This document shows, one piece after another, positions 1 through 8,878 of a stretch of DNA of 64,000 nucleotides. Source of the DNA: Roseivirga pacifica (lineage in GTDB: Bacteria > Bacteroidota > Bacteroidia > Cytophagales > Cyclobacteriaceae). Under the pieces are notes generated by a model. The model made no database searches. It worked only from the letters and a program-made list of their open reading frames with translations, and was not told the origin of the DNA. How positions within the stretch are numbered: the stretch's first letter is position 1; each line of letters starts with the position of its first letter. The translations under genes were made by a program, and so were the position numbers. The stretch covers positions 1,398,566-1,462,565 of the forward strand of contig NZ_FOIR01000002.1 of assembly GCF_900111145.1 (NCBI RefSeq), in the 5' to 3' direction.

Positions 1-845
1 GGTAGCGACTTAGCAAAGATCTGAGACCTCATATTGTATTTCAAAAACTTGATGATATCCTTATTACCTGCAACAAAAGCACCAATTGCTGCCATAGATT
101 TTGCGAAGGTAGAGAAGTAAATATCAATTTCGTTTTGGCAACCTAGCGCCTCACCAGCGCCTGCACCAGTTGGGCCAACAGTACCAAAACCATGAGCATC
201 ATCAACCAATAAGCGGAAGTTGAACTTCTTTTTTAGCTCAGCAATTTCTTTTAGCGCACCTAGGTTACCCGACATTCCGAATACACCTTCAGTAATTACC
301 AAAATACCACCGCCAGTTTCGTTTGTAAGCTTAGTAGCACGCTCAAGCTGCTTTTCTAAGTTTTCAATGTCGTTGTGAGGGAAAACAAAACGCTTACCCA
401 TGTGCAACCTCACACCATCAATAATACATGCATGAGATTCCGCATCGTAAACGATTACGTCTTTTCTATCAACTACCGCATCGATAATTGAAAGCACACC
501 TTGGTATCCGAAGTTTAATAGAAGACCAGCTTCTTTATGAACAAAAGCAGCTAATTCTTGTTCTAACTGCTCATGATATTTAGTGTTCCCAGACATCATG
601 CGGGCACCCATTGGGTAGGCAAGCCCCCACTCTGCCGCAGCATCGGCATCTGCTTTTCTTACTTCAGGGTGGTTACCCAAACCCAAGTAGTTGTTCAAGC
701 TCCATGTCAAAACTTCTTTGCCCATGAACTTCATTCTAGGGGCAATTTCTCCTTCTAACTTAGGGAACATGAAATAACCTTCAGATACATCTGAGTGCTT
801 TCCTAAAGGCCCCTGATTACTCAATAATTTTTCAAATAGATCCAA
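1..845 (-). CDS. PLP-dependent acyl-CoA/ACP:amino acid acyltransferase (alpha-oxoamine synthase family), 3' part cut by window edge
   Basis: My translation of the minus strand gives an uninterrupted frame of about 281 codons running off the left edge. It shows alpha-oxoamine synthase hallmarks: an N-terminal LTWSLNNYLGLGNHPEV segment, a DDAHGFG motif for PLP contact, and STFAKS with the lysine expected to bind PLP. The family condenses serine, glycine, alanine or cysteate with an acyl thioester. In Bacteroidota this subtype is annotated as serine palmitoyltransferase, glycine C-acetyltransferase or BioF-like. The cysteate-fatty acyltransferase that makes capnine sulfonolipids belongs to the same family, so substrate is unresolved. 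No ATG lies in frame near the N-terminus. I chose TTG at 845-843, giving M-D-L-F-E-K; the next in-frame ATG, at FMFPK, would cut into the conserved region. About one third of the C-terminus lies outside the window. Family assignment is firm; the start and substrate are inference. Confidence 0.85.
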   Translation of the reverse strand, partial: MDLFEKLLSNQGPLGKHSDVSEGYFMFPKLEGEIAPRMKFMGKEVLTWSLNNYLGLGNHPEVRKADADAAAEWGLAYPMGARMMSGNTKYHEQLEQELAAFVHKEAGLLLNFGYQGVLSIIDAVVDRKDVIVYDAESHACIIDGVRLHMGKRFVFPHNDIENLEKQLERATKLTNETGGGILVITEGVFGMSGNLGALKEIAELKKKFNFRLLVDDAHGFGTVGPTGAGAGEALGCQNEIDIYFSTFAKSMAAIGAFVAGNKDIIKFLKYNMRSQIFAKSL

Positions 846-1003
846 CTGCGTTATGATTTAATGTCGTCAATCTGCACAAAATGAAGTGGCAAAGGTAACA
901 TTATAATTGCCATTTATCAAAAATTGCCAAGCCTTATAAGTATAGCGAATCGTTCACATTTTTAATTTAATTAATTAGCATTGCAAGACGAAAACAATAA
1001 CCT

Positions 1004-2500
1004 ATGACTGAAAAATCTATCCAAAAAATCCTTGTGGCCAACCGGGGAGAAATTGCCGTTAGGGTAATGCGAACGGCCAAAGCAATGGGCATTAAGACAG
1101 TGGCAGTGTATAGCGAAGCCGACAGTGGTTCACCACATGTAATGATGGCCGATGAAGCCGTAAATATTGGCCCTGCACCTTCTGCACAGTCTTATTTAAA
1201 AATGGATAAGATTATAGAAGTATGTAAAGATTTAGGCGTTGATGCCATCCATCCGGGCTATGGTTTCCTTTCGGAAAATGCAGCATTCGCCAAAAAAGTA
1301 GCCGAAAACGGCATCATTTTCATTGGTCCTTCGGAGCACGCCATAGAGGTAATGGGCGACAAACTTGCTGCTAAAAACACGGTGGCAAAATACGATGTAC
1401 CTATGGTACCCGGGGTAGATCATGCCGTGGAAGATGTAGAAGAAGCAAAGAAAATCGCCAAAGAAATTGGCTACCCAGTGCTAATCAAGGCAAGCGCTGG
1501 TGGTGGCGGAAAAGGTATGCGCGTGGTTGATCGCGAAGAAGACCTGGGCGAACAAATGCAGCGTGCTATGAGTGAGGCTGCTTCCGCTTTTGGTAATCCG
1601 GCAGTGTTCGTGGAGAAATTCATTACCTCTCCCCGACATATCGAAATTCAGGTAATTGGCGACCAACATGGTAATTTGGTCTACCTTTTTGAGCGCGAGT
1701 GTTCTATTCAAAGAAGGCATCAAAAAGTAATTGAAGAGGCGCCTTCGGCCATTCTTACACCTGAAAAGAGAAAGGCAATGGGCGAAGCAGCCATAGGTGT
1801 GGCCAAATCATGTGGCTATTATGGCGCTGGTACAGTAGAATTTATTGTTGACGAGCAACTCAACTTCTACTTTTTAGAAATGAACACCAGGCTTCAAGTA
1901 GAGCACCCTGTAACGGAAGAAATTACGGGAATAGATTTGGTAAAAGAGCAAATAAGGGTGGCTGAAGGTAAAAAGCTTTCTTTTACCCAAGACCAACTTA
2001 AAATTAACGGACACTCACTAGAAGTACGTGTTTATGCAGAAAATCCAAGGGAAAACTTTTTGCCCGATACAGGAATGCTAAACACCTATAGAATACCAAA
2101 AGGAGAAGGTGTAAGAGTGGACGATGGTTTTACAGAAGGCATGGACATCCCTATCTATTACGACCCTATGATCGCCAAATTGGTAACGCATGGAAAAGAT
2201 AGAGAAGAGGCTATTCAGCGTATGCTAAAAGCGATTGACGATTACCATATCTCTGGCATTAACACCACCCTGGATTTCTGTCATTTTGTATTGGAGCACG
2301 AAGCTTTCGTATCGGGAAAATTCAACACCAAGTTTGTGGAAGAGCACTACAAACCAGAAATGCTAGATAAGTACGATGCAGAGCATGAAAAAATGGCTAT
2401 TGCGCTAGCCGTTTTAGTAGCTACCGAAGAAGATAGAAAAGCCAACAATGCCAATGCAAATAAAGAAGAAAGCAAGTGGCAATTAAGAGCACGGGACTAA
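1004..2500 (+). CDS. accC: Biotin carboxylase subunit of acetyl-/acyl-CoA carboxylase
   Basis: A 498-residue biotin carboxylase that carboxylates biotin on a carrier protein using ATP and bicarbonate. Visible features are the N-terminal KILVANRGEIAVR (residues 8-20), the ATP-grasp glycine loop SAGGGGKGM (164-172), EKFITSPRHIEIQVIGD (204-220) and the catalytic NTRLQVEHPVTEE segment (294-306). Length is about 50 residues above E. coli AccC (about 450). The extra C-terminus ends in KWQLRARD, an extension I associate with Bacteroidota acyl-CoA (often propionyl-CoA) carboxylases. No biotin carrier or carboxyltransferase gene is adjacent, so acetyl- versus propionyl-CoA use cannot be decided. The gene is followed after one base by the DUF1015 gene and is probably co-transcribed with it and with maf. 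Confidence 0.93.
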   Translation: MTEKSIQKILVANRGEIAVRVMRTAKAMGIKTVAVYSEADSGSPHVMMADEAVNIGPAPSAQSYLKMDKIIEVCKDLGVDAIHPGYGFLSENAAFAKKVAENGIIFIGPSEHAIEVMGDKLAAKNTVAKYDVPMVPGVDHAVEDVEEAKKIAKEIGYPVLIKASAGGGGKGMRVVDREEDLGEQMQRAMSEAASAFGNPAVFVEKFITSPRHIEIQVIGDQHGNLVYLFERECSIQRRHQKVIEEAPSAILTPEKRKAMGEAAIGVAKSCGYYGAGTVEFIVDEQLNFYFLEMNTRLQVEHPVTEEITGIDLVKEQIRVAEGKKLSFTQDQLKINGHSLEVRVYAENPRENFLPDTGMLNTYRIPKGEGVRVDDGFTEGMDIPIYYDPMIAKLVTHGKDREEAIQRMLKAIDDYHISGINTTLDFCHFVLEHEAFVSGKFNTKFVEEHYKPEMLDKYDAEHEKMAIALAVLVATEEDRKANNANANKEESKWQLRARD

Positions 2501-2501
2501 T

Positions 2502-3791
2502 ATGGCCAACATACGACCATTTAAAGCATGGCGATACAATAACAAGCTTGGGCAGCAAATTGGGGAGTTAACCTCTCCCCTTTTCGATGTAATTAATGAG
2601 CGGCAGCGCGATGAACTTTATCAAAACGAGATAAACAGCATTCATTTAAGTGTGCCGCTACAGGCCGACACGCCCGAAAAAGCTAATGAGACCATTGCCA
2701 AATGGAAGGCTGAGGGAATTATAAAGCAAGATCCGCTGCCTGCTATTTATGTCTACTATCAGCACTTTACACTGCCTGGTAGCACAAAACCGCTTACCCG
2801 CAAGGGCTTTATCTGCATGATAGAAGCCACTGATTGGGGCAAGCCAGACTCTGACATTTTAAGGCACGAAAATACCATTCCCCACTCTGTTAAAGACCGT
2901 GTAGATGTACTGCGGGCTACAGAATTGAATGTGAGCCCTACGCATGGGCTTTACAGAGATGAGGATTTTGAGTTGGAGCAATATATGGACGAGAGCATGC
3001 GCTCACCTATTTATGATAGCGAAGACTACCAAGGCGTGCGCGATGTATTGGCGGTAATTCACGATTACAAGGTAATTCAGAAGTTTGCTAACAAAGTAAA
3101 GCAGCAAAAAATCATACTGGCCGATGGCCATCACAGGCTAGAAAGCTCCATTCAGTATAGAGAAGAGTGCATGGCTAACAACGCCAATCATACTGGTGCT
3201 GAAGGCTATAACTTTCATATGATGTACCTAACCAACGGGGCTTCCGATGATTTGCGCATTCTGCCAACCCATCGCCTGATCCATAGAATAGAAGACTTTA
3301 GCCAAGAAGAATTGCTGGAAAAGCTAGGTGAATTTTTCCATATAAAACCACTGGCCGATCCATATGACATTCACGAAATCATATTGGGTAAAAAGTGGGC
3401 ATTTGGACTGCTTTTTGGCGATGACGCGTACAAAATTCGTCTAAAGCCAGAAGTTCATGAAAAGTTGAACTGGAAATTCCCACAGCTTTTAAAAGACTTG
3501 GACCTAACGGTAATGCACTACTTTGTAATTGAAAAGTGTTTGGGAATACCGGGTAAAGACCAACGAAAAAGCCCACATATTTCGTTTGAGCGAAACTTTG
3601 CCGTATGCGTAAAGAAAACCCTCAAAGGAGAAGCGCAATGCGCTCTAATCACCAAAGAATTGGACATGGAGACCGTAGAAAAAGTGTGTGCTTCAGGCCA
3701 CACCTTGCCACAAAAGTCTACCTACTTCTACCCTAAGGTTATTTGTGGTTATCTTTTCGGATCAATCAAAGAAGATGAATTTACCTTATAA
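2502..3791 (+). CDS. DUF1015 family protein
   Basis: A 429-residue cytoplasmic protein recognisable as DUF1015 from the N-terminal IRPFKAWRY, the central ILADGHHRLESS block (His-rich, conserved in the family) and ILPTHRLIH. No biochemical function is established for the family. In other bacteria it is often found beside serine or phosphoglycerate metabolism genes. Here it starts one base after accC ends and overlaps the maf start by 17 bases, which indicates translational coupling. The GHHR-type motif suggests a metal- or phosphate-handling enzyme, but that is inference. No signal peptide or membrane segment is seen. Confidence 0.9.
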   Translation: MANIRPFKAWRYNNKLGQQIGELTSPLFDVINERQRDELYQNEINSIHLSVPLQADTPEKANETIAKWKAEGIIKQDPLPAIYVYYQHFTLPGSTKPLTRKGFICMIEATDWGKPDSDILRHENTIPHSVKDRVDVLRATELNVSPTHGLYRDEDFELEQYMDESMRSPIYDSEDYQGVRDVLAVIHDYKVIQKFANKVKQQKIILADGHHRLESSIQYREECMANNANHTGAEGYNFHMMYLTNGASDDLRILPTHRLIHRIEDFSQEELLEKLGEFFHIKPLADPYDIHEIILGKKWAFGLLFGDDAYKIRLKPEVHEKLNWKFPQLLKDLDLTVMHYFVIEKCLGIPGKDQRKSPHISFERNFAVCVKKTLKGEAQCALITKELDMETVEKVCASGHTLPQKSTYFYPKVICGYLFGSIKEDEFTL

Positions 3792-4344
3792 AGTAATACT
3801 AGCCTCAAAATCTCCGCGAAGGCAAGAACTGCTGAAATCATTGGAGTTAGATTTCAGTATTAAAGTGCGTTCAATTGACGAGTCGTTTCCTTCAGCATTA
3901 GACGCAAACAAAGTGGCGGAATACATTGCCATTAAAAAATCTGAAGCTTTTAACGACCTAGCCGAAGATGAGCTTTTGCTCACTTCAGACACCGTTGTAA
4001 AAGTCGGAGATCAAATACTCGGTAAGGCCGAAAGCGTTGAAGAAGCAGCTGAAATGCTCTCGCTTATTTCTGGCAAAAGCCATGAGGTTATGACGGGTGT
4101 TTGCTTAAAAACCAAGGCAAAAACGATCTCCTTCAGCGAAACTACCATTGTGCACTTTAAGCAGCTTAGCAAAGCTGAGATTGATCACTACATCACCACT
4201 TACCAGCCTTTTGACAAGGCTGGTGCTTATGGCATTCAGGAATGGATAGGGATGATTGGTATTACTAAAATTGAGGGTGATTATTACAATGTAATGGGCC
4301 TACCATTGCAGAAACTTTACACGGTGCTTTTAGAAAGCTTCTAA
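3775..4344 (+). CDS. maf: Maf-like nucleoside triphosphate pyrophosphatase
   Basis: A 189-residue Maf/YhdE-type enzyme expected to hydrolyse dTTP/UTP or modified nucleotides to monophosphates (house-cleaning). The N-terminal VILASKSPRRQELL is the family signature. The acidic active-site region TSDTVV and the KAGAYGIQEW motif follow. The start is set at the ATG at 3775, because MNLPYKVILAS matches the family N-terminus. An upstream in-frame ATG at 3688 would add 29 residues encoded inside the DUF1015 gene with no family resemblance. The gene therefore overlaps the 3' end of DUF1015 by 17 bases. It is convergent with the HlyD adaptor gene, with a hairpin terminator between them. Confidence 0.92.
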   Translation: MNLPYKVILASKSPRRQELLKSLELDFSIKVRSIDESFPSALDANKVAEYIAIKKSEAFNDLAEDELLLTSDTVVKVGDQILGKAESVEEAAEMLSLISGKSHEVMTGVCLKTKAKTISFSETTIVHFKQLSKAEIDHYITTYQPFDKAGAYGIQEWIGMIGITKIEGDYYNVMGLPLQKLYTVLLESF

Positions 4345-4404
4345 ACCAGAGGTGACAACACCTCTTGGAGAAAGGCTCCAGACTAACCTTAGGCAAAGAT
4401 CCAC

Positions 4405-4439
4405 AAAAAAGCCTTTTCCGATTGCTCAGAAAAGGCTTT
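4405..4439 (-). terminator. Rho-independent terminator between maf and the adaptor gene
   Basis: An 11-bp perfect stem (4408-4418 paired with 4429-4439, core aaagccttttc) with a 10-base loop. A run of six A at 4405-4410 becomes a T-run on the minus strand, so it best terminates the adaptor operon coming from the right. It could also stop maf transcription. Confidence 0.75.
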
Positions 4440-4459
4440 GAATAGCATTAATGCTTTAC

Positions 4460-5821
4460 TTACTCTTCGGTAGAGGTTGTAGCTACAGAAGTTTTTCCTG
4501 CTTGTTTCTCTACTACATCACCATCTTTAATTCTTTTAGAAACCACAAAGAACGGCCCCGAAATCACTTCTTGCCCCTCTTCAATTCCTGAAAGAATTTC
4601 AATATTGTCAAAGTCAGAAATACCGGTTTTTACTTCAACCATTTTTGCTTTTCCACCATCGTTAACGAATACTACTTCTTTAATATCCTCATCTTTAACA
4701 CGTGCTTTCTCCTCGTCAGACAGCTCAGCTGTTGGAGTATTCAACTTAGGGTTACGCGTGGTTACAGCAGCCAAAGGCACAGAAAGTATATTCTCCTTTG
4801 TTGTTGTAATAATCTCAACAGAGGCTGTCATACCCGGACGGAAAGGTGAAGGGCCTTGAATCTCAGAAAGCAAATCGCTAAAGCTTTCATTCAAAATTCT
4901 GATCTCCACTTTAAATTCTGTTACAGCATCGGCCGAAGTTTTAGCATTCGCAGTATTGGCAATAGAAGTAACAATCCCTTTAAAGGTTTTCTCCATGCTG
5001 GTGTAAGAGTCCACATCGATAATCGCTGTATCTCCTAAACCTACACGAATAATGTCGTTCTCGTTCACATCAACTTCCACCTGCATTTTATTAAGGTCTG
5101 CCAAGCGCATCATTTCTGTACCAGCCATTTGCGAAGTACCAACCACACGCTCACCTTGCTCAACATCCAGCTTAGAGATTGTACCAGAAGAAGGAGCACG
5201 AACCGTGGTTAAACGTACGTTCTCAGCAGCTTCGTCTACAGTTGCTTGGCTCGACTGCACAATGTATTCGGCAGCTTTTACACTTTCTACAGATGCATCC
5301 AAGTTATATTTAGCTACCTCGTAGTTGGCCTTGGCAGTTTCAAAGTCCGACTCAGACATTACCTTTTCTTTGTAAAGCTTTTCTGCTCTTTCAAAGGCCA
5401 ATTTTGTCTGCGTTAATTGAGCTTCGTTTCTCAACTTGTTGGCTTTAGCAGATGCCAAGTTTGCACGCTGCTGGTTTAAGTTTGCTCTGGCTCTATCCAA
5501 TGCCGACTGCAATTGATCAGGGCGGATTTTCACCAAAATCATATCCTGCACCACATCGTCACCCTCTTTTACGTTGAGTTCTACAATCTCACCGGCAACA
5601 TCTGGGCTAATGATGATTTCGGTAACTGGTTGAACAACCCCTGAGGCTGTTACTTTTTCAACTATAGTTGTTCTTTTGGCCTCAGCCATTTCAACCTTTA
5701 GGGTTGGTGCTTTACCAATAACCCCAGCCTGCTTGCCAACAATAGCTACAATCAGAATTGCGCCAATTGCAATAAGCAATATCCAGACTAAGCGGTTCGA
5801 TCCTTTTTTCTTTTTTGCCAT
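4460..5821 (-). CDS. HlyD/MacA-family periplasmic adaptor of an efflux system
   Basis: A 453-residue membrane-fusion protein. It has a positively charged N-terminus (MAKKKKGSNR), one transmembrane anchor at about residues 10-28, a biotinyl-lipoyl half (GEIVELNVKEGDDV), a long alpha-helical hairpin rich in A/K/E/N at about 105-200, the second lipoyl half and a beta-barrel domain with RPGMTASVEI. It would bridge an inner-membrane transporter and an outer-membrane TolC channel. It follows the TolC gene by 4 bases, so they form one operon. No inner-membrane pump gene is in this operon; a MacB-like permease lies about 10 kb away (16340-18757). Ending in a Thr/Ser/Glu-rich tail is unremarkable. Confidence 0.9.
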   Translation of the reverse strand: MAKKKKGSNRLVWILLIAIGAILIVAIVGKQAGVIGKAPTLKVEMAEAKRTTIVEKVTASGVVQPVTEIIISPDVAGEIVELNVKEGDDVVQDMILVKIRPDQLQSALDRARANLNQQRANLASAKANKLRNEAQLTQTKLAFERAEKLYKEKVMSESDFETAKANYEVAKYNLDASVESVKAAEYIVQSSQATVDEAAENVRLTTVRAPSSGTISKLDVEQGERVVGTSQMAGTEMMRLADLNKMQVEVDVNENDIIRVGLGDTAIIDVDSYTSMEKTFKGIVTSIANTANAKTSADAVTEFKVEIRILNESFSDLLSEIQGPSPFRPGMTASVEIITTTKENILSVPLAAVTTRNPKLNTPTAELSDEEKARVKDEDIKEVVFVNDGGKAKMVEVKTGISDFDNIEILSGIEEGQEVISGPFFVVSKRIKDGDVVEKQAGKTSVATTSTEE

Positions 5822-5825
5822 GACC

Positions 5826-7286
5826 TTATTTTAATGTAATCGGTTTTCCTAAATAAAAATCTAAAATCTTAACCCTGAAAATGTATTCGTACTTAGATCG
5901 GGTTAAATCTGTACGGGCTGCAAATAGGTTATTACTCGCAATTTGGTAATCTACAAAGTTGGCGTTACCTACATTGTATCTCTGCTCAGTCGCTCTAAAA
6001 GTTTCTTCCAAAGAAGTAACCCTTTTTTCAGAAGCCTCATAAGATTTGTGGCTTGCCAATGCGTTTGTATAAGCAGTTTCTACATTTTGTCTAAGCGTGT
6101 TTCTAACATTCTGAGAGTTAATTTCTGCTCTTTGCTTAGAAATTTTAGCACGCTGTAGGTTCGAACTGTTTTGCAGTCTTGTGAAAATCGGCACGTTTAA
6201 GTTCACCCTGAAAGACTGACCCAAGTTGTCGTTAAACTGATCTCCTACACTATAGCTATCGCTGTAAACAGGCACGGTTTGTACAGATCCATTTGAAAAT
6301 ACTTGTTCATTCGTTCCTTGAACAAACCCAATATTCGCTGATGGAATTGTAACGTCTCTAGTTCCGTTAATCTGTCTTGCCTGGTCAGAGTAGTTGGTAG
6401 ATAGACTACCGCTAACGCTCAAAGAAGGCAGAAATGCGCCTTTGCGTATTTTAATTCCCATATCGCTGCTTTCTATACCTAAATCAGCACTTTGGATTTC
6501 AGGCTGAGTTTCTAGTGCCACTTGAAAAACTTGGTCCGAAGTTTCAGAAACCATAGGCACTTGCTCAATTTCAATTTCCGGTGCTACAATGTTTAGCGGC
6601 TCGCTTGCAGGCATTTGCATAGATTGCTTAAGATTAAGCAACGCAATATTGAGTGCATTTTCTGCATTGATTAACTGCACCTCGCTTGTGGCTACCTGAG
6701 ACTCAAGGTCTAACTTATCGGTTAAAGGACTTGACCCAGCCTCAACCAACTTAGATGTGCGCTCTAGTTGAGTTTGAACGATCTCAAGCTGAAACTTAGC
6801 ATTATCATACTGCTCTCTGTTCAACAGCACATTTAGAAAGTTAGTCGCTACGGTTAGGCCAATATCGTTTTTCGCTTTTACTAAATCGAAGGTACTAGCC
6901 TCTAAATTCAGTTCGTTCTGTTTGATGGTATTTCGAAGAATTCCGCCCTGATAGAGCGTAACATTGGCGTTTGCTGAAATACCTCCACTGGTAAAGTCTT
7001 GGCTAACGAAGTTGTTGGTTACAGGGTCGATAGAACGACCGTATGATTTACCAACACTACCACCAGCACTAAGGTTTGGCAACAAACTGTGCTTTGATTG
7101 CTTGAGTAGAATCTCGTTATCGAGCTGAGAAAGCTCGGAAGACTTCACATTTAGGTTGTTCTCCCAAGCATAATTAATACACTGTTCGAGGGTCCAAGGA
7201 GTGGTTGTAAACAGCGAGTCTTGTGCATAGGCTGTAGCCCCCAGAAACGCCAACATACAACTCCCTACAAATCGTTTTAAGTTCAT
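5826..7286 (-). CDS. TolC family outer-membrane efflux channel
   Basis: A 486-residue protein with a Sec signal peptide (cleavage near residue 21, after TAYA) and the two-fold repeated alpha-helical/beta-strand pattern of TolC (outer membrane efflux protein domains at roughly 30-230 and 280-480). Typical landmarks are TLEQCINYAWENN at the mature N-terminus and coiled-coil stretches with heptads of L/A. It is predicted to form the trimeric exit duct paired with the adjacent HlyD-type adaptor. It lies 9 bases downstream of sdaAB, which is an odd metabolic neighbour but close enough for co-transcription. Confidence 0.92.
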   Translation of the reverse strand: MNLKRFVGSCMLAFLGATAYAQDSLFTTTPWTLEQCINYAWENNLNVKSSELSQLDNEILLKQSKHSLLPNLSAGGSVGKSYGRSIDPVTNNFVSQDFTSGGISANANVTLYQGGILRNTIKQNELNLEASTFDLVKAKNDIGLTVATNFLNVLLNREQYDNAKFQLEIVQTQLERTSKLVEAGSSPLTDKLDLESQVATSEVQLINAENALNIALLNLKQSMQMPASEPLNIVAPEIEIEQVPMVSETSDQVFQVALETQPEIQSADLGIESSDMGIKIRKGAFLPSLSVSGSLSTNYSDQARQINGTRDVTIPSANIGFVQGTNEQVFSNGSVQTVPVYSDSYSVGDQFNDNLGQSFRVNLNVPIFTRLQNSSNLQRAKISKQRAEINSQNVRNTLRQNVETAYTNALASHKSYEASEKRVTSLEETFRATEQRYNVGNANFVDYQIASNNLFAARTDLTRSKYEYIFRVKILDFYLGKPITLK

Positions 7287-7295
7287 GTCCTTTTG

Positions 7296-7973
7296 TTAAA
7301 AATCTATATCCGGAATAAATGTTACTTCTTTTATCCAGCTCAGGTGCTTCAAATAATCGAGTGTTACCTGTGGTGGTTTAGAGTCAATTTCTATAATGTG
7401 ACAAGCCCGGTCGTTCTTGCCCTTACGCGTAACCGACATGGAGGCAATGTTGCAATCGTCATTAGCTAAAACCGTGGCTATAAATGCAATTGCTCCTTTT
7501 TTATCATCTGCTAACAAAATGAGCGTTGAAAGGTTGGCATTAAAACCCACTCCAAACCCGTTCACTTCAGAAATTTTGATCACGCCTCCTCCACGGCTTT
7601 CCCCAACAACCGAAATTGTTTTCGATGCACTCGACACGCTTACCTTTACCGTATTTGGGTGCATGGTACTGGCATTGCCAACAGAGCGGAACTTAAACTC
7701 GAAGTTTGCCTTCTCCGCTTCGTCAAAAGCGGTTTTAATGCGCACATCATCTGTTTTAAAGTCTAACAACCCAGCAATAATCGCTCTATCGCTGCCGTGC
7801 CCTTCATAAGTTCTCGCAAAGGAGTTATAGAATGTAATTTCGGCACTAACGGCTGGCGCTCCTAAAAGCTTTCTTGCCACCCTACCAATACGTACCACAC
7901 CAGCGGTATGCGAACTAGACGGACCGATCATTACCGGGCCAATCATATCAAATACACTACTTTGTTCTGCCAT
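7296..7973 (-). CDS. sdaAB: L-serine ammonia-lyase, iron-sulfur dependent, beta subunit
   Basis: A 225-residue protein matching the beta chain of the two-subunit [4Fe-4S] L-serine dehydratase, which converts L-serine to pyruvate and ammonia. The signature GPVMIGPSSSHTAG is at residues 12-25, with SFARTYEGHGSD following. An ACT-like regulatory domain occupies the C-terminal 75 residues (GAIAFIATVLANDDCNIASM). The alpha (FeS-binding) subunit is not in this window, so it must be encoded elsewhere. The gene is first in a tightly spaced run with TolC and the adaptor. Confidence 0.9.
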   Translation of the reverse strand: MAEQSSVFDMIGPVMIGPSSSHTAGVVRIGRVARKLLGAPAVSAEITFYNSFARTYEGHGSDRAIIAGLLDFKTDDVRIKTAFDEAEKANFEFKFRSVGNASTMHPNTVKVSVSSASKTISVVGESRGGGVIKISEVNGFGVGFNANLSTLILLADDKKGAIAFIATVLANDDCNIASMSVTRKGKNDRACHIIEIDSKPPQVTLDYLKHLSWIKEVTFIPDIDF

Positions 7974-8056
7974 AATACGCGTGAAATTACAAGTTCAATG
8001 TTAGATAAATATTAGTTTCCCAATTTCTCTTTATGTTTGAAAGGTTGATACCCTCC

Positions 8057-8878
8057 ATGAAAGTAATATTTAACTCGCGAACATTTGATACCTCAGCTGT
8101 GCCCTTGGATTTAGCCAACAGAGCATTTTGCTATGGAGACGGCCTCTTTGAAACAATTGTTACAGGCCCCGAAAGATTTAACTTAATCGATTTTCATTTA
8201 GCCAGACTCCAACGCGCTTGCCATGTTCTGAACATTAAATTCCCTAGCGAACTTACGGTTACTTTTATCGAAGCATCCATTAAACAACTTCAGGCCGAAA
8301 ACGAATTGAGCCAGACGGTTAGAACCAAAATAATGCTTTGGCGCAACACTGGCGGCTTATATAGCCCGAGTTCAACAGATGCCAGCTATCTTATTGAGGT
8401 TAAGCATGCTGAAAAACCTTTCTTTAGAAATGGTGGAAAGCTTGGATTAAGTGAAAGCGTACATACCAACTTCTCTCCTATTTCCTTTGCAAAAACTATG
8501 AGTGCCATGCCCTATGTGTTGGCCGGAATTGAAAAAGACAAAAAGGCGCTAGACGAAATTATACTTACCGATGTTTACGGGAACATTGCCGAAACACATT
8601 TAGCTAACGTGTTTTGGATAAATGGCAACAATGTTTTCACCCCTGACTTAACAACTGGATGTATTGAAGGTGTAATGCGAAAGCAGCTCATAGCGCTTTT
8701 CGCTCAAAATGCACATAAAGTAAACACAGGAAAATTCACTGTAGATGCATTGCAACATGCCGACAGCATATTTGCAAGCAACGCAAGTGGCATTAGCTAC
8801 TTCAGTAGTTTCTTAGGCCTTGAAAAAAGTAGCCCGAAGGAAACCCTTAAAGAACTTATACCGCAACTACCCCTTTAA
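8057..8878 (+). CDS. pabC: Aminotransferase class IV, probable 4-amino-4-deoxychorismate lyase
   Basis: A fold-type IV PLP enzyme of about 273 residues. It shows the N-terminal [14 protein letters not shown], the FAKTM segment whose lysine should bind [18 protein letters not shown], and the [11 protein letters not shown] phosphate-binding loop. These fit PabC (aminodeoxychorismate to 4-aminobenzoate, folate pathway); a branched-chain or D-amino acid aminotransferase is possible. I prefer ATG 8057 ([10 protein letters not shown]), which matches the family N-terminus. An ATG at 8033 would add eight residues. The gene converges on thyA and overlaps its 3' end by 23 bases; both would serve folate-dependent metabolism if the PabC call is right. 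Confidence 0.8.
   Translation: MKVIFNSRTFDTSAVPLDLANRAFCYGDGLFETIVTGPERFNLIDFHLARLQRACHVLNIKFPSELTVTFIEASIKQLQAENELSQTVRTKIMLWRNTGGLYSPSSTDASYLIEVKHAEKPFFRNGGKLGLSESVHTNFSPISFAKTMSAMPYVLAGIEKDKKALDEIILTDVYGNIAETHLANVFWINGNNVFTPDLTTGCIEGVMRKQLIALFAQNAHKVNTGKFTVDALQHADSIFASNASGISYFSSFLGLEKSSPKETLKELIPQLPL

Noticed and set aside
573..758. Plus-strand frame of 61 codons
   Set aside because: It lies antisense to the well-conserved PLP acyltransferase and has no protein-like composition.
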